Shown: piece after piece, positions 37,846-47,214 of the stretch | Numbering within the stretch: the first letter of the stretch is position 1 | Layout: the number at the start of each line of letters is the position of its first letter | Notes under the pieces: model-generated | Seen by the model: only the letters and a program-made list of their open reading frames with translations | What the model was told of the DNA's origin: nothing | The model's database searches: none | Source: Lysobacter sp. Root916 | GTDB lineage: Bacteria > Pseudomonadota > Gammaproteobacteria > Xanthomonadales > Xanthomonadaceae | Assembly: GCF_001429785.1 (NCBI RefSeq) | Contig: NZ_LMJF01000012.1 | Coordinates: 453,741 to 517,740, forward strand | DNA length: 64,000 bases | Reading direction: 5' to 3' | Translations under genes and position numbers: made by a program

Positions 37846-38932
37846 CCCGGCTCCTAACACTGAGTTCGTGCACCGCGCTCACCATCGCCGCCACGTGGTC
37901 CGGGCTCATGTCCGGCGACAGGCCGTGGCCGAGGTTGAACACGTGGCCTTCGCGCGAACCGCCGTTACCGTCGCGATAATCGTCCAGCGCGCGTCCGACC
38001 TGGTCGCGGATCGCCGCGGGCGTGGCGTACAGGGTGACCGGGTCGAGGTTGCCCTGGATCGCGACGCGGCCGCCGATGCGGCGCGCGGTGTCGCCCAGGC
38101 CGATGGTCCAGTCCACGCCCACCGCTTCGGCGCCGCTGCCGGCCAGGTCTTCCAGATAGGGATCGTTGCCCTTGCCGAACAGGATCAGCGGCGCGCGCTG
38201 CGCGCCCGCGCCGCGCGGCAGTTCGGCGGCGATGCGCTGCAGGTAGCGCAGCGAGAACTCGCGGTACATCGCCGGCGACAGCACGCCGCCCCAGGTGTCG
38301 AACACCTGCAGCGCCTGCGCGCCGGCGGCGTGCTGGGCTTGCAGGTAGGCGATCACCGCGTCGGTGACCACGCCCAGCAGCTTGTGCATCGCCGCCGGAT
38401 CGTTGAGCGCTAGCGCCTTGACCTTGGAATAGTTGTCGCTGCCGCCGCCCTCGACCATGTAGCAAGCGATGGTCCAGGGGCTGCCGGAGAAACCGATCAG
38501 CGGCACCGAACCGTTCAATTCGCGGCGGATCGTGCGCACCGCGTCCATCACATAGCGCAGCTCGCCTTCCATGTCCGGCACGGCCAGGCGGTCGATGTCG
38601 GCCGCGCTGCGGATCGGGCGTTCGAACTTCGGACCCTCGCCGTCGGCGAAGTACAGGCCCAGGCCCATCGCATCGGGCACGGTGAGGATGTCGGAGAACA
38701 GGATCGCGGCGTCCAGCGGGAACCGGCGCAGCGGCTGCAGGGTGACCTCGCAGGCCAGCTCCGGGTTCTTGGCCAGGTTGAGGAAGCTGCCGGCCTGGGC
38801 GCGGGTGGCGCGGTACTCGGGCAGGTAGCGGCCGGCCTGGCGCATCAGCCACACCGGCGTGCGATCGACCGGCTCGCGGCGCAGGGCGCGCAGGAAGCGG
38901 TCGTTGGCGGGTGCGGCGTCGGTAAGGCTCAT
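37841..38932 (-). CDS. hemE: Uroporphyrinogen decarboxylase
   Basis: 363 residues. Removes four carboxylates from uroporphyrinogen III in haem synthesis. The signature [11 protein letters not shown] is near the N-terminus, and the second signature region [19 protein letters not shown] is intact. The catalytic Asp lies in [17 protein letters not shown]. The last three codons (Arg-Asp-stop) are encoded by a CCCTAAT repeat array, so the gene end appears to have been taken over by the repeat. Other haem genes are not nearby. Confidence 0.97.
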   Translation of the reverse strand: MSLTDAAPANDRFLRALRREPVDRTPVWLMRQAGRYLPEYRATRAQAGSFLNLAKNPELACEVTLQPLRRFPLDAAILFSDILTVPDAMGLGLYFADGEGPKFERPIRSAADIDRLAVPDMEGELRYVMDAVRTIRRELNGSVPLIGFSGSPWTIACYMVEGGGSDNYSKVKALALNDPAAMHKLLGVVTDAVIAYLQAQHAAGAQALQVFDTWGGVLSPAMYREFSLRYLQRIAAELPRGAGAQRAPLILFGKGNDPYLEDLAGSGAEAVGVDWTIGLGDTARRIGGRVAIQGNLDPVTLYATPAAIRDQVGRALDDYRDGNGGSREGHVFNLGHGLSPDMSPDHVAAMVSAVHELSVRSRD

Positions 38933-39061
38933 GCTGGATTCCTGGTGCGCGGGGGCGTCGGCTGGGCGCGCATTATCGCGGTGCGGCGGGGCCGAAGCGA
39001 GCCGCGCAGCGCTGCGTGGCTGCGTTGCTGTGTTCCGCGCGGGCGCCCGCGCGGCGCGCCG

Positions 39062-39319
39062 TCACTCGGTCGGCGCTTCCGCGCCCTGGGCGAACATCAG
39101 CTGGAAGCCGCGCTTGAGCTGCTGATCGCGCGCATGTTCCAGCGCGGCGAAGGCGCTGTCGCGGTCCATGAACTGCTCGCGGCGCACGCTGCTGCGGCCG
39201 CCGATCTGGCCGGTTTCGCGCACCAGGGTCCAGCCGCCCAGCAGGTCGGGCTGCAGCATCAGCTGCACGAAGCGCGGGGCTTCGCGGCCGTCGGGGCGTT
39301 GTTGTAGGAGTAGGCGCAC
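39062..39319 (-). CDS. Stand-alone WGR-domain protein
   Basis: 85 residues, almost entirely one WGR-like domain: FVQLMLQPDLLGGWTLVRETGQIGG, then RSSVRREQF and a C-terminal RGFQLMF. The classical W-G-R triplet is altered to TGQ here, so nucleic-acid binding may be changed. WGR domains occur in PARP-type and DNA-repair proteins, and small stand-alone versions are common in proteobacteria. Minus strand, 43 bp from the AraC-type regulator gene's end. Confidence 0.75.
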   Translation of the reverse strand: MRLLLQQRPDGREAPRFVQLMLQPDLLGGWTLVRETGQIGGRSSVRREQFMDRDSAFAALEHARDQQLKRGFQLMFAQGAEAPTE

Positions 39320-39355
39320 GCCTGGATTGTAGCGGCAGGCGGCGCCGCAACGGTG

Positions 39356-40309
39356 TCAGCCGCCGCGGAACTCGCGCCGATAGGCCGAGGGCGAGGTCTT
39401 GAGCGCGGCCGCGAAGTGCTGGCGCAGCGACACCGCCGAGCCGAATCCGGTGTCGGCGGCGATCGCCTCGATCGGCCGATCGGTGCTTTCCAGCAGCCGC
39501 TGCGCGCGCGCCAGGCGCTGGTTCGCCAGCCACTGCGCGACCGTGGTGCCGGTGCTCTGACGGAAGCGGCGGGTGAAGCTGCGCCGGCTCATCAGCGCGC
39601 GTTCGGCCAGCGCGTCCAGGCTGTGCGGCTGCTCCAGATGGGCCAGGGCCCAGCTCAGCACCCCCGACAACCGCTCGTCCTGGGCCGAGGCCGGCACCGG
39701 CCGCTCGATGTACTGGGCCTGGCCGCCCTGGCGGTGCGGGGCCACCACCAGCCGGCGCGCGACCCGGCTGGCGAGGTCCGCGCCGCAGCGCCGGCGCAGC
39801 AGGTGCAGGCAGCAGTCCAGCGCCGCCGCGGTGCCGGCCGAGGTGGTCAGTTCGGCGTCGTCGACGTAGAGCACGTCCGATTGCAGGCGCACCTGCGGAT
39901 AGCGCTGGGCGAAGTGCTCGCTCCAATGCCAATGGGTGGTGGCGCGGCGGCCGTCGAGCAGGCCGGCCTCGGCCAGCACGTAGGCGCCCAGGCACAGGCC
40001 GACGATCTGCGCGCCGCGCGCATGGGCCCGGCGCAGCGCCTGCAGCAGGGCCTCGGGCGGGCGTTCGTCGGCATCGCGCCAGGACGGCACGATCACCACG
40101 CCGGCGTCGTCCAGGCCTTCCAGCCCATGCTCGACCGCGATGCTGAAACCGGCCTGGGTGCGCAGCGGGCCGGGTTCGGCCGCGCACACGCGCAGTTCGA
40201 AGCGCGGCTGGCCGTCGAAGCCGCGGTCCTCGAACACGATGCAGGGCACCGACAGATGGAAGGGGCTGATGCGGTCGAAGGCGACCACGGCGATGGTGTC
40301 GGCGTTCAT
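39356..40309 (-). CDS. GlxA-family AraC-type transcriptional regulator (DJ-1/PfpI + HTH)
   Basis: 317 residues. The N-terminal DJ-1/PfpI domain (about 1-180) has the elbow GLCLGAYVLAEAGLLDGR with cysteine in the nucleophile position. The C-terminal AraC HTH pair (about 215-310) includes LMSRRSFTRRFRQSTG and IAADTGFGSAVSLRQHF. It is transcribed divergently from the cysteine hydrolase gene with 106 bp between them, so it is the likely regulator of that gene. The ligand is unknown. Confidence 0.93.
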   Translation of the reverse strand: MNADTIAVVAFDRISPFHLSVPCIVFEDRGFDGQPRFELRVCAAEPGPLRTQAGFSIAVEHGLEGLDDAGVVIVPSWRDADERPPEALLQALRRAHARGAQIVGLCLGAYVLAEAGLLDGRRATTHWHWSEHFAQRYPQVRLQSDVLYVDDAELTTSAGTAAALDCCLHLLRRRCGADLASRVARRLVVAPHRQGGQAQYIERPVPASAQDERLSGVLSWALAHLEQPHSLDALAERALMSRRSFTRRFRQSTGTTVAQWLANQRLARAQRLLESTDRPIEAIAADTGFGSAVSLRQHFAAALKTSPSAYRREFRGG

Positions 40310-40415
40310 GGCCCGATTCTATCGAATATTGGCAATCGGGCCACTGTCGGCGATTCCGCCTCAAGCGGAGCATGTGCCTCGTCCGATCCCTTCCCCACTC
40401 ATTAGGAATTCCGCC

Positions 40416-41048
40416 ATGACCCGCAAGCGCGCCCTGATCGTCGTCGACGTCCAGAACGAGTACTTCAGCGGCGGCCTGCTCATCGAGCACCCGCCGGTGA
40501 GCCAGACCCTGCCCAACATCGGCCGCGCCATGGACGCCGCGCGCGCCGCCGGCGTGCCGGTGGTGGTGGTACAGAACACCGCGCCGCCGGAGGCGCCGGT
40601 ATTCGTCAAAGGCACGTCGGGTTGGGAGCTCAACGAGGTCGTCGGCGGCCGTCCGCGCGACCACTACATCGAAAAGAATTTCCCCAGCGTGTTCACCGGC
40701 ACCGATCTCAAGGACTGGATCGCCGCCAACGGCGTCGACACCCTCAGCGTGGTCGGCTACATGACCCACAACTGCGACGCCTCGACCATCTTCGAAGCCG
40801 CGCACCTGCAGCTGAACGTGGAGTTCCTCAGCGACGCCAGCGGTTCGCTGTCGTACGAGAACAGCGCCGGCCAGGCCAGCGCCGAGGAGATCCATCGGGT
40901 GTTTTCGGTGGTATTCCAAAGCCGCTTCGCCGCGGTGCTGAGCACGCAGCAGTGGATCGAGGCGGTCCAGGCCGACGCGGTGCCTTATCTGGACAATCCG
41001 TACGCCTCCAACCAGCGCGCCCTGGCGCGGGTGAAGGCGGCGGCGTAA
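40416..41048 (+). CDS. Isochorismatase-family cysteine hydrolase
   Basis: 210 residues from ATG at 40416. The N-terminal ALIVVDVQNEYFSGG carries the catalytic Asp, and Cys120 in VGYMTHNCDAS is the nucleophile; EKNFPSVFTG holds the likely Lys region. Family members hydrolyse amides or vinyl ethers (nicotinamidase, isochorismatase and others). Substrate unknown. The divergent GlxA-type gene suggests inducible expression. The longer upstream frame to 40140 is a shadow over the regulator. Confidence 0.9.
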   Translation: MTRKRALIVVDVQNEYFSGGLLIEHPPVSQTLPNIGRAMDAARAAGVPVVVVQNTAPPEAPVFVKGTSGWELNEVVGGRPRDHYIEKNFPSVFTGTDLKDWIAANGVDTLSVVGYMTHNCDASTIFEAAHLQLNVEFLSDASGSLSYENSAGQASAEEIHRVFSVVFQSRFAAVLSTQQWIEAVQADAVPYLDNPYASNQRALARVKAAA

Positions 41049-41145
41049 GCGCGACTCGCCGGCCCTTCGCTCGCTATCGGGCGAGGGGCGGCGCAGGCGG
41101 ACGAAGCTAGGTCCGACTCCCTAGCGGGCTGCGCGGCAACGCCGT

Positions 41146-41595
41146 TTACTGCTGCGACAACTCAACCGGTCCGACCAAGGTTCCGGACAGATGTTCGAAG
41201 TGAGTGACCTCGCCCAGTTGCGGCGGATTGCCGACCGCGCTCGCCTTCAGCTGGACCGTGCCGTCGCGGTACTCGTTGACCCGGTAGGTCGCGCCGCCGC
41301 CCTGCGAGTAGCGTCCGGCGCTGACGTAGCGCATGCCGGTGAGGACGATGCGCCACTCCTTGCCGCTGGCGTCCAGCGTGGCCGTGCCCGCGCGCGATGC
41401 CGCGCCGCGTTGCGCATAGGCGCGCACCACGTCGGCGATGGTGTCGGTCCAGGCCTGCCAGTCGATGGCGTAGACCGCCACCGCGGTGCGCGCGCGCGGA
41501 TACGGGCCGTAGCGTTCGAACACGGCTTGCGCCGCGACCTGCACCGACTCGGTCGCGCAATAGTGTTTGTCGAGAAAGTCGAACTGCGAACTCAT
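41146..41595 (-). CDS. Hypothetical protein, about 149 aa
   Basis: 149 residues from ATG at 41595. No signal peptide. Sequence has helical N-half (VQVAAQAVFERYG, WTDTIADVVRAYAQRG) and a beta-rich C-half with VLTGMRYVSAGRYS and THFEHLSG. No domain recognised. It lies downstream of aroB on the same strand with about 113 bp between them. Codon use is like its neighbours. Confidence 0.65.
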   Translation of the reverse strand: MSSQFDFLDKHYCATESVQVAAQAVFERYGPYPRARTAVAVYAIDWQAWTDTIADVVRAYAQRGAASRAGTATLDASGKEWRIVLTGMRYVSAGRYSQGGGATYRVNEYRDGTVQLKASAVGNPPQLGEVTHFEHLSGTLVGPVELSQQ

Positions 41596-41708
41596 GCGGT
41601 GCCCCTGTGCCCCTGCAACGGATGGAACCGCTCGTTGCGGCAGCGGGCCGGTGGCGCACTGTGCGGCTCCGGGGTCGGCGAGGCAAGGCCCGCCGGTAAC
41701 GGGCTCGA

Positions 41709-42830
41709 TTAGCCGCTGGCGAGGACGTTCAACACCGCTTCGTCGGCCACCCCCGACACGATCCGGGCCAGGCCGGCGCGATCCCACAGAATGAAGCGCA
41801 GGCCGCTGGCGTCGGCTTTCTTGTCCAGGCGCATGCGCGCGAGCAGGGCGTCGGGCGACAGGCCTGCCGGGATCGTGGTCGGCAGGCCCAGCGCTTCCAG
41901 CAGGCTGCGCAAGCGTTGGGTGTCGGCGGCGTCGGCCATGCCCAGCTCCGCCGACAGTCGCGCCGCCAGCACCATGCCGACCGCGACCGCTTCGCCGTGA
42001 TTGAGGCCATCGCCGGTGGCGCCGGCGTAGCCCTGTTCGGTTTCGATGGCGTGACCGAAGGTATGGCCGAAATTGAGCAGGGCGCGATCGCCGCGCTCGT
42101 AGGGGTCGCGCGCGACCACGTCGGCCTTGTAGGCGCAGCTGCGCGCGATCGCCTGCGCCAAGGTCGCGTCGTCGCCGCTGAGCAAGGCCGTGGCATGCGC
42201 CTCCAGCCAGGCCAGGAAGCTCTCGTCGAAGATCGCGCCGTACTTCACCACTTCGGCCAGACCGGCGCGCAGTTCGCGCGCGGGCAGGCTGCGCAGGGTG
42301 GCGGTGTCGGCGATCACCGCGCGCGGCGGATGGAAGGCGCCGACCAGGTTCTTGCCGCTGGGCAGATCGACCGCGGTCTTGCCGCCGACCGAGGAATCGA
42401 CCATCGCCAGCAGGGTGGTCGGCAGCTGCACCACGTCGACGCCGCGCATCCAGCAGGCGGCGGCGAAACCGGCGAGGTCGCCGACCACGCCGCCGCCCAG
42501 GGCCAGCACGGTGGCGTCGCGGGTCGCGCCGAGCCGGGCCAGCGCGTCCAGGCATTCGCCGAAGCGCGCCAGGGTTTTCTCGTGTTCGCCCGGCGGCAGC
42601 ACGTAGCGCGCCAGCGACAGGGTGGGGCGGGCCGCCCGCAGCGCGCGTTCCAGCGCATCGGCGTACAGCGGCGCGACGTGGCCGTCGCTGACGATCAGGG
42701 CGTGGCGGCCGCGCAGGTGCACGGCGACGTGCTCGGCGTCGGCGAGCAGGCCGGGGCCGATGTCGATCGCATAGGCGGCGTCGCCCGACACCTTCACTCT
42801 GTGCAAGGGCTGCGAGGCGGGGGTAGTCAT
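41709..42830 (-). CDS. aroB: 3-dehydroquinate synthase
   Basis: 373 residues from ATG at 42830. Converts DAHP to 3-dehydroquinate using NAD and Zn. Characteristic segments: [49 protein letters not shown], and [13 protein letters not shown] with zinc-binding histidines. Start overlaps the aroK stop by four bases (ATGA), giving the usual aroK-aroB operon. Length is normal. Confidence 0.97.
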   Translation of the reverse strand: MTTPASQPLHRVKVSGDAAYAIDIGPGLLADAEHVAVHLRGRHALIVSDGHVAPLYADALERALRAARPTLSLARYVLPPGEHEKTLARFGECLDALARLGATRDATVLALGGGVVGDLAGFAAACWMRGVDVVQLPTTLLAMVDSSVGGKTAVDLPSGKNLVGAFHPPRAVIADTATLRSLPARELRAGLAEVVKYGAIFDESFLAWLEAHATALLSGDDATLAQAIARSCAYKADVVARDPYERGDRALLNFGHTFGHAIETEQGYAGATGDGLNHGEAVAVGMVLAARLSAELGMADAADTQRLRSLLEALGLPTTIPAGLSPDALLARMRLDKKADASGLRFILWDRAGLARIVSGVADEAVLNVLASG

Positions 42831-43381
42831 GCGGAGGCTCCGTGCGCGTGCGCGGGACGGAGCCAGCAAAGGTCGAGTTCGTCGGCGAGCTTGGCCGCGG
42901 CGTCGGCCGCGGTCATGCGTTCGGTGTCGAAGCGCAGGTCGGCCACTTCGGCGTACAGCGGCGCGCGCTGCGTCGACAGCGTGCGCAGCACGTCCTCGCG
43001 GTCGTCGCGCGCCAGCAGCGGGCGGGTGCGGTCGCGCGCCAGGCGCTCCAGTTGCGCCTCCACGCTGACCTGCAGGTGCACCACATAGCCGCGCTCGCGC
43101 AGCAGGGCGCGGTTGTCCGGGTCCAGCACCGCGCCGCCGCCGGTGGCCAGCAGCAGGCCGTCCTCGGCCAGCAGCTCGGCCAGGGTCGCGCGCTCGCGCG
43201 CGCGGAAGCCGGCCTCGCCCTCGCATTCGAAGATGGTGGCGACGGTGGCGCCGGTGCGCTGTTCGATCTCGCGGTCGGCATCGGCCAGGCGCAGGCCGTA
43301 GCGCTCGGCCAGGCGGCGGCCGATGCAGCTCTTGCCGGCCCCCATCGGGCCCACCAGGATCAGATTGCTCGCGGGATTCAT
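42827..43381 (-). CDS. aroK: Shikimate kinase
   Basis: 184 residues. P-loop [17 protein letters not shown] near residues 9-25, then the shikimate-binding [11 protein letters not shown] and the [13 protein letters not shown] segment. Phosphorylates shikimate at O3 with ATP. First gene of aroK-aroB; the coupled start of aroB follows. Confidence 0.97.
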   Translation of the reverse strand: MNPASNLILVGPMGAGKSCIGRRLAERYGLRLADADREIEQRTGATVATIFECEGEAGFRARERATLAELLAEDGLLLATGGGAVLDPDNRALLRERGYVVHLQVSVEAQLERLARDRTRPLLARDDREDVLRTLSTQRAPLYAEVADLRFDTERMTAADAAAKLADELDLCWLRPAHAHGASA

Positions 43382-43504
43382 GCCGCGATTGTAGCCAGCC
43401 GCGGCTCCGCGCTGGCGGCGGCTGTTGCGTGGCCTTAACGCCGGCCAGCCTAGGCTCGCCGTTCCGGTCGCAAACCCGCGCGCCGGCCAGACAGGAGCAC
43501 GCCC

Positions 43505-43708
43505 ATGGCGATCGCCAAGATCATCGAACTCAACGCCTCTTCCAAGACCAGCATGGAGGACGCGGTCAAATCGGGACTGAAGAAGTGCGGCGAATCGGTG
43601 AAGAACATCAAGGGGGCGTGGGTCAACGAGATCAAGGTCGTGACCGAGGACGACGGCACGGTGACCGAGTGGCGGGTCAACCTGCGGGTGAGCTTCATCG
43701 TCGAGTGA
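43505..43708 (+). CDS. Dodecin (flavin-storage protein)
   Basis: 67 residues, the normal dodecin length. Sequence [18 protein letters not shown] and [17 protein letters not shown] match dodecin; Trp39 in KGAWV is the residue that stacks on the flavin ring in the dodecameric shell. A good ribosome site (AGGAGC) precedes the ATG. It buffers flavins against light-driven damage. Single gene, convergent with the kinase gene. Confidence 0.95.
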   Translation: MAIAKIIELNASSKTSMEDAVKSGLKKCGESVKNIKGAWVNEIKVVTEDDGTVTEWRVNLRVSFIVE

Positions 43709-43712
43709 CGGC

Positions 43713-43735
43713 GCCGTCGCGCGCCAGCGCGCGGC
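43713..43735. terminator. GC hairpin between convergent dodecin and kinase genes
   Basis: GCCG-T-CGCGCG then CCA then GCGCGCGGC, an imperfect stem just past the dodecin stop. It has no T-tract; terminator role is inferred from position only. Confidence 0.35.
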
Positions 43736-43736
43736 T

Positions 43737-44549
43737 CTAGGCGAGCACGCGCCGGCGCGCGTCCACCGGCACCGTCCAGTCGGCGATCTCCGGCAGCCGC
43801 GCCAGCGCCTGCCGGCTCACCCGTTCGAACAGGCGCACGAAGCGTTCGATCCGGGCGCGGTCCATGCCCGCGCGCCCGGGGCTGGCGGCCTGCAGCGCAC
43901 GCTCCTGTTGCCACCGCCACTCCGGTACGTGTTCGAAGCCCGGCGGCTGCAGGAACAGCAGCCGGTCCAGGCGCGCCCACAGCGCCGGGTAGTCCTGCGC
44001 CAAGGCCTGGTTGCAGTAGCCGCGCCAGACGCCGTCGCGGTCCTCGTCGCGCTCCAGGGCGTTGATCGGCTCGATCAGCTCCGCCCCCGTCTGTGCCGGG
44101 GTCTTGAGGAACCAGCCTTCGAACAGGGTCAGATCGACCGCGCGCAGGCGCGGCCAGCGCGAGGGCGGCAGGCGGCGGTCGCCGAGCTTGTCGAAGCGCG
44201 GCAGGCGTGCGGCGCCGCCGGCGCGCAAGGAGTCCAGGGTGGCACAGGCCAGTTCGACCTCGTGAGTGCCCGGCGGGCCGCGCGTGGCCAGCAGCGGATG
44301 CACCCGGCGGCCCAGTTGCGCGCGTTCGCGCCGGCCCAGGTAGCAGTCGTCGATCGACAGCACCGCCACCCGCAGTCCGCGTTCGCCGGCGAGCGCCGCG
44401 ACCTGCGCGGCCAGGGTCGACTTGCCGCTGCCCTGCAGGCCGGCGATCGCGTAGACGCGGGCGTCGTGGCGCAGGGCGTCGGCCAGCACGCGTTCGACGA
44501 AGTCCGCAGCATAGGCGCTGGCGGCGGAGGGATGCGTAGCGGGCGGCAT
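43737..44549 (-). CDS. P-loop kinase, D-glycerate 3-kinase (GLYK/Tda10)-like
   Basis: 270 residues from ATG at 44549. Walker [17 protein letters not shown], then [13 protein letters not shown], the PGTHEVELA and [11 protein letters not shown] segments and FEGWFLKTP, the ordered motifs of GLYK-type kinases of plants and yeast Tda10. It likely phosphorylates glycerate or a related small alcohol acid. It is divergent from pdxH with 17 bp between starts. Substrate is not proven. Confidence 0.85.
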   Translation of the reverse strand: MPPATHPSAASAYAADFVERVLADALRHDARVYAIAGLQGSGKSTLAAQVAALAGERGLRVAVLSIDDCYLGRRERAQLGRRVHPLLATRGPPGTHEVELACATLDSLRAGGAARLPRFDKLGDRRLPPSRWPRLRAVDLTLFEGWFLKTPAQTGAELIEPINALERDEDRDGVWRGYCNQALAQDYPALWARLDRLLFLQPPGFEHVPEWRWQQERALQAASPGRAGMDRARIERFVRLFERVSRQALARLPEIADWTVPVDARRRVLA

Positions 44550-44566
44550 CGCGCGACAATAACCCA

Positions 44567-45169
44567 ATGAACCCACATCCCCTGTTAGCCGAAGCCATCG
44601 CAGGATTTTCCGGTCTGTTCGAGGAGGCGCGCGTCGCCGGCGAGCCCGATCCCACCGCGATGACCATCGCCACCGCCGGCCTGGACGCGCGTCCGTCGGC
44701 GCGCACCGTGCTGCTGAAAGCGCACGACGCGCGCGGTTTCGTGTTCTACACCCATCTGGACGGGCGCAAGGGCCGCGAGCTGCAGGCCAATCCGCATGCG
44801 GCGCTGTTGTTCCATTGGCCGCGCGTGCGCAACGGCGTGCAGGTGCGGGTGGAAGGCACGGTCGAGATCGTCTCCGACGCCGAGGCGGACGCCTACTTCG
44901 CCTCGCGTCCGCGCGTGAGCCAGCTCGGCGCCTGGGCTTCACTGCAATCGGAAACCCTGGCATCGCGCGAGACCTTCGAGCAGCGCCTGGCCCAGGTCGA
45001 GCAACGCTTCGACGGCCGTGAGGTGCCGCGTCCGCCGCGTTGGACCGGCTTGCGCATGCGGCCGGAGAAGATCGAGTTCTGGTACGGCGCCGACTTCCGC
45101 CTGCACGAGCGCTGGTTGTACGAATGCGACCGCGCCGGCGACTGGTCGAAGCGGATGCTGTATCCGTGA
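44567..45169 (+). CDS. pdxH: Pyridoxamine/pyridoxine 5'-phosphate oxidase
   Basis: 200 residues. FMN enzyme making pyridoxal 5'-phosphate. Visible family segments: [39 protein letters not shown] with the FMN-binding Arg/Lys, and the C-terminal [14 protein letters not shown]. Its stop overlaps the GTG start of the AAC(6')-like gene (GTGA), so the acetyltransferase is probably translated from the same mRNA. Confidence 0.97.
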   Translation: MNPHPLLAEAIAGFSGLFEEARVAGEPDPTAMTIATAGLDARPSARTVLLKAHDARGFVFYTHLDGRKGRELQANPHAALLFHWPRVRNGVQVRVEGTVEIVSDAEADAYFASRPRVSQLGAWASLQSETLASRETFEQRLAQVEQRFDGREVPRPPRWTGLRMRPEKIEFWYGADFRLHERWLYECDRAGDWSKRMLYP

Positions 45170-45633
45170 GCGATGCCGGGCGGGTGCGGCCGGCGACCGC
45201 GGCCGACCTGGCCGACTGGGCGCGGCTGCGCGGCGCGCTGTGGCCGGACGAGGAGGGCGAGGAGCCCAACGATCACGAGGGCGAGATGCGCGAGGCGCTG
45301 GCGCGTCCGGAGCGCGATCTGTGCGTGCTCGCATTCGACGCGCACGGCCGCGCCTGCGGCTTCGCCGAAGCCAGCCTGCGCACGGACTACGTCAACGGCA
45401 CCGACAGCTCGCCGGTCGGGTTTCTCGAAGGCTGGTACGTGGCGCCGGAACAGCGCGGCCGCGGCGTCGGACGCGCCCTGATCGGCGCGGTCGAGCGCTG
45501 GACGCGCGAACGCGGTTGCGAGGAGCTGGCTTCCGATTCGCTGTTGGACAACCACGACGCCCACCACGCGCACGCGGCCTGCGGCTTCGAGGAAACCGAG
45601 CGCGTGGTGTATTTCCGCAAGCGCCTTGGGTAA
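45166..45633 (+). CDS. AAC(6')-Iz-like aminoglycoside 6'-N-acetyltransferase
   Basis: 155 residues beginning GTG at 45166 (GTGAGC, overlapping the pdxH stop). GNAT fold: [18 protein letters not shown] at the N-terminus, the acetyl-CoA site [20 protein letters not shown], then [16 protein letters not shown]. It closely recalls the Stenotrophomonas AAC(6')-Iz type (shared [32 protein letters not shown]). These acetylate 6'-amino aminoglycosides such as tobramycin and amikacin. Coupling to pdxH suggests housekeeping rather than acquired status. Resistance is inferred. Confidence 0.88.
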   Translation: MSDAGRVRPATAADLADWARLRGALWPDEEGEEPNDHEGEMREALARPERDLCVLAFDAHGRACGFAEASLRTDYVNGTDSSPVGFLEGWYVAPEQRGRGVGRALIGAVERWTRERGCEELASDSLLDNHDAHHAHAACGFEETERVVYFRKRLG

Positions 45634-45639
45634 CGCAAT

Positions 45640-45659
45640 GGTGCGGTTAACACCGCACC
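45640..45659. repeat. Hairpin GGTGCGGT-TAAC-ACCGCACC
   Basis: 8-bp perfect stem with a 4-base loop, seven bases past the AAC(6')-like stop. It belongs with the 30898 hairpin and may end the pdxH-aac transcript; no T-tract. Confidence 0.5.
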
Positions 45660-45680
45660 CTACGGCCCCAGCTGGCTTGC

Positions 45681-45711
45681 GTAGGATGCGGTGAGCAAAG
45701 CGAACCGCATC
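45681..45711. repeat. Dispersed hairpin repeat, copy 2 (GATGCGGT...ACCGCATC)
   Basis: GTAGGATGCGGTGAGC followed by GCGAACCGCATC, matching the copy at 5839-5870 except for the loop. Lies between two convergent gene ends. Confidence 0.6.
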
Positions 45712-45762
45712 GCCGCGCCGCTCGGGCAACGACGCCGGCACCGATACCGCCGCGCAACCGCC

Positions 45763-46176
45763 TCAATACTCGCGCTTGTACCAGAAGGTGTGCTGCATCG
45801 GCGCCATGCCCGCGCGTTCGTAGAAGCCGACCGCGTCCGGCACCGAGGCCAGGATCAGACTTACCGTCGGCCCGAGCTGGCGCCGCGTCTCGTCCAGCAA
45901 ACCCTGGCCTATACCCAGTCCCTGCGCCGTTTTCGACACCGCCAGCTCCGACAGATAGCAGCACCAGGCGAAATCGGTGACGCAGCGCGCGATGCCGACC
46001 AGTTCGCCGTCGGGCCGGCGCGCGCTCACGATCAGATCGGCCGCGTCCAGCATCCGCTGCAGGCGCGGCGCGTCGTCGACCGGACGGATCGCGCCCAGGC
46101 CGGAATCGACCAGGAGGTGGCGGAAGTCGGCGACGGCGACGGTGGCCTCGCGGGCGTAGACGATGGCGGGTTGCAT
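45763..46176 (-). CDS. GNAT-family N-acetyltransferase
   Basis: 137 residues from ATG at 46176. Typical GNAT elements: ADLIVSARRPDGELVGIARCV, LSELAVSKTAQGLGIGQGLL (acetyl-CoA loop QGLGIG), and a C-terminal DAVGFYERAGM. Substrate unknown. Its end lies about 130 bp from the AAC(6')-like gene, convergent, with two repeat hairpins between. Confidence 0.88.
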   Translation of the reverse strand: MQPAIVYAREATVAVADFRHLLVDSGLGAIRPVDDAPRLQRMLDAADLIVSARRPDGELVGIARCVTDFAWCCYLSELAVSKTAQGLGIGQGLLDETRRQLGPTVSLILASVPDAVGFYERAGMAPMQHTFWYKREY

Positions 46177-46258
46177 GCGGCGAAGATCGCATCGCGCGGC
46201 GCGCCTGGCAATCGCCGCCGGCCGCGTCGGCGCCCCCCGGTAATGCGACAATCGCGAC

Positions 46259-47053
46259 ATGGGCCCCCAACGCATCGTCTGCCTCACCGAAGAACCGACC
46301 GAGACCCTGTACGCGCTCGGCGAACAGCACCGCATCGTCGGCATCAGCGGCTTCACCGTGCGCCCGCCGATCGCGCGCAAGGAAAAGCCCAAGGTCAGCG
46401 CCTTCACCAGCGCCAAGATCGACGAGATCCTCAAGCTCCAGCCCGATTTCGTGATCGGCTTCTCCGACATCCAGTCCGAGATCGCCGCCGCGCTGATCAA
46501 GCAGGGCGTGGAGGTCTGGATCAGCAACCACCGCAGCGTCGAGGGCATCCTCGACTACATCGCGCGCTTGGGCGCCCTGGTCGGCGCGGCCGACCGGGCC
46601 GTGGCCTACGCCGACGAACTGCGGCGCGGGCTGGACGCGATCGAGCGCGAAGCGCAGACCTATCCGCGCCGGCCCAAGGTCTATTTCGAGGAGTGGGACG
46701 AGCCGCTGATCACCGGCATCCGCTGGGTCGCCGAGTTGGTGCGGATCGCCGGCGGCGACGACGTGTTCCCGCAGCACGCGGCGCAGTCGCTGGCCAAGCA
46801 CCGCATCCTGGCCGACGCGGCCGAGGTGATCCCGCTGGCACCGGACATCGTGTTCGGCTCCTGGTGCGGCAAGAAATTCCGTCCCGAACGCGTGGCCGCG
46901 CGGCCAGGTTGGGACGCGATCCCGGCGGTGCGCGACGGCGAGCTGCACGAGATCAAATCGCCGCTGATCCTGCAGCCCGGTCCGGCCGCGCTCAGCGACG
47001 GCGTGGCCGAGATCGCCGCGCATATCCGCGCCTGGGTGCAGCGCAACAATTAG
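46259..47053 (+). CDS. BtuF-like cobalamin/periplasmic-binding domain protein
   Basis: 264 residues. Matches class III binding proteins (RIVCLTEEPTETLYALGEQ, IVGISGFTVRPPIA, DFVIGFSDIQSEIA). Such proteins carry B12 or iron chelates to ABC importers. No signal peptide is apparent before IVCLTEE, which is odd for a transport binding protein; the start may be wrong, or the protein is cytosolic. No permease or ATPase gene is adjacent. Confidence 0.85.
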   Translation: MGPQRIVCLTEEPTETLYALGEQHRIVGISGFTVRPPIARKEKPKVSAFTSAKIDEILKLQPDFVIGFSDIQSEIAAALIKQGVEVWISNHRSVEGILDYIARLGALVGAADRAVAYADELRRGLDAIEREAQTYPRRPKVYFEEWDEPLITGIRWVAELVRIAGGDDVFPQHAAQSLAKHRILADAAEVIPLAPDIVFGSWCGKKFRPERVAARPGWDAIPAVRDGELHEIKSPLILQPGPAALSDGVAEIAAHIRAWVQRNN

Positions 47054-47110
47054 CCCGGGCTCGGCGCTTGGCCAGCCCGGCCTGGCGCGATAGGCATCAC
47101 GGTTCGCTCC

Positions 47111-47144
47111 CGTATGGTGCACTGCGGCGTGCAGGTTCCATACG
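47111..47144 (+). promoter_or_regulatory. Hairpin in lipase leader
   Basis: CGTATGG at 47111-47117 pairs with CCATACG at 47138-47144, enclosing a smaller GTGCAC/GTGCAG element. It lies about 70 bp upstream of the lipase ATG. Function unknown; possibly a regulator site or RNA element. Confidence 0.3.
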
Positions 47145-47214
47145 CATTCGTACAGTCGATCGGGCCGGCGCCGCCGGCCTCGCCTGCGGTACGGCACCGT
47201 TTCTGGGAGGGAAC

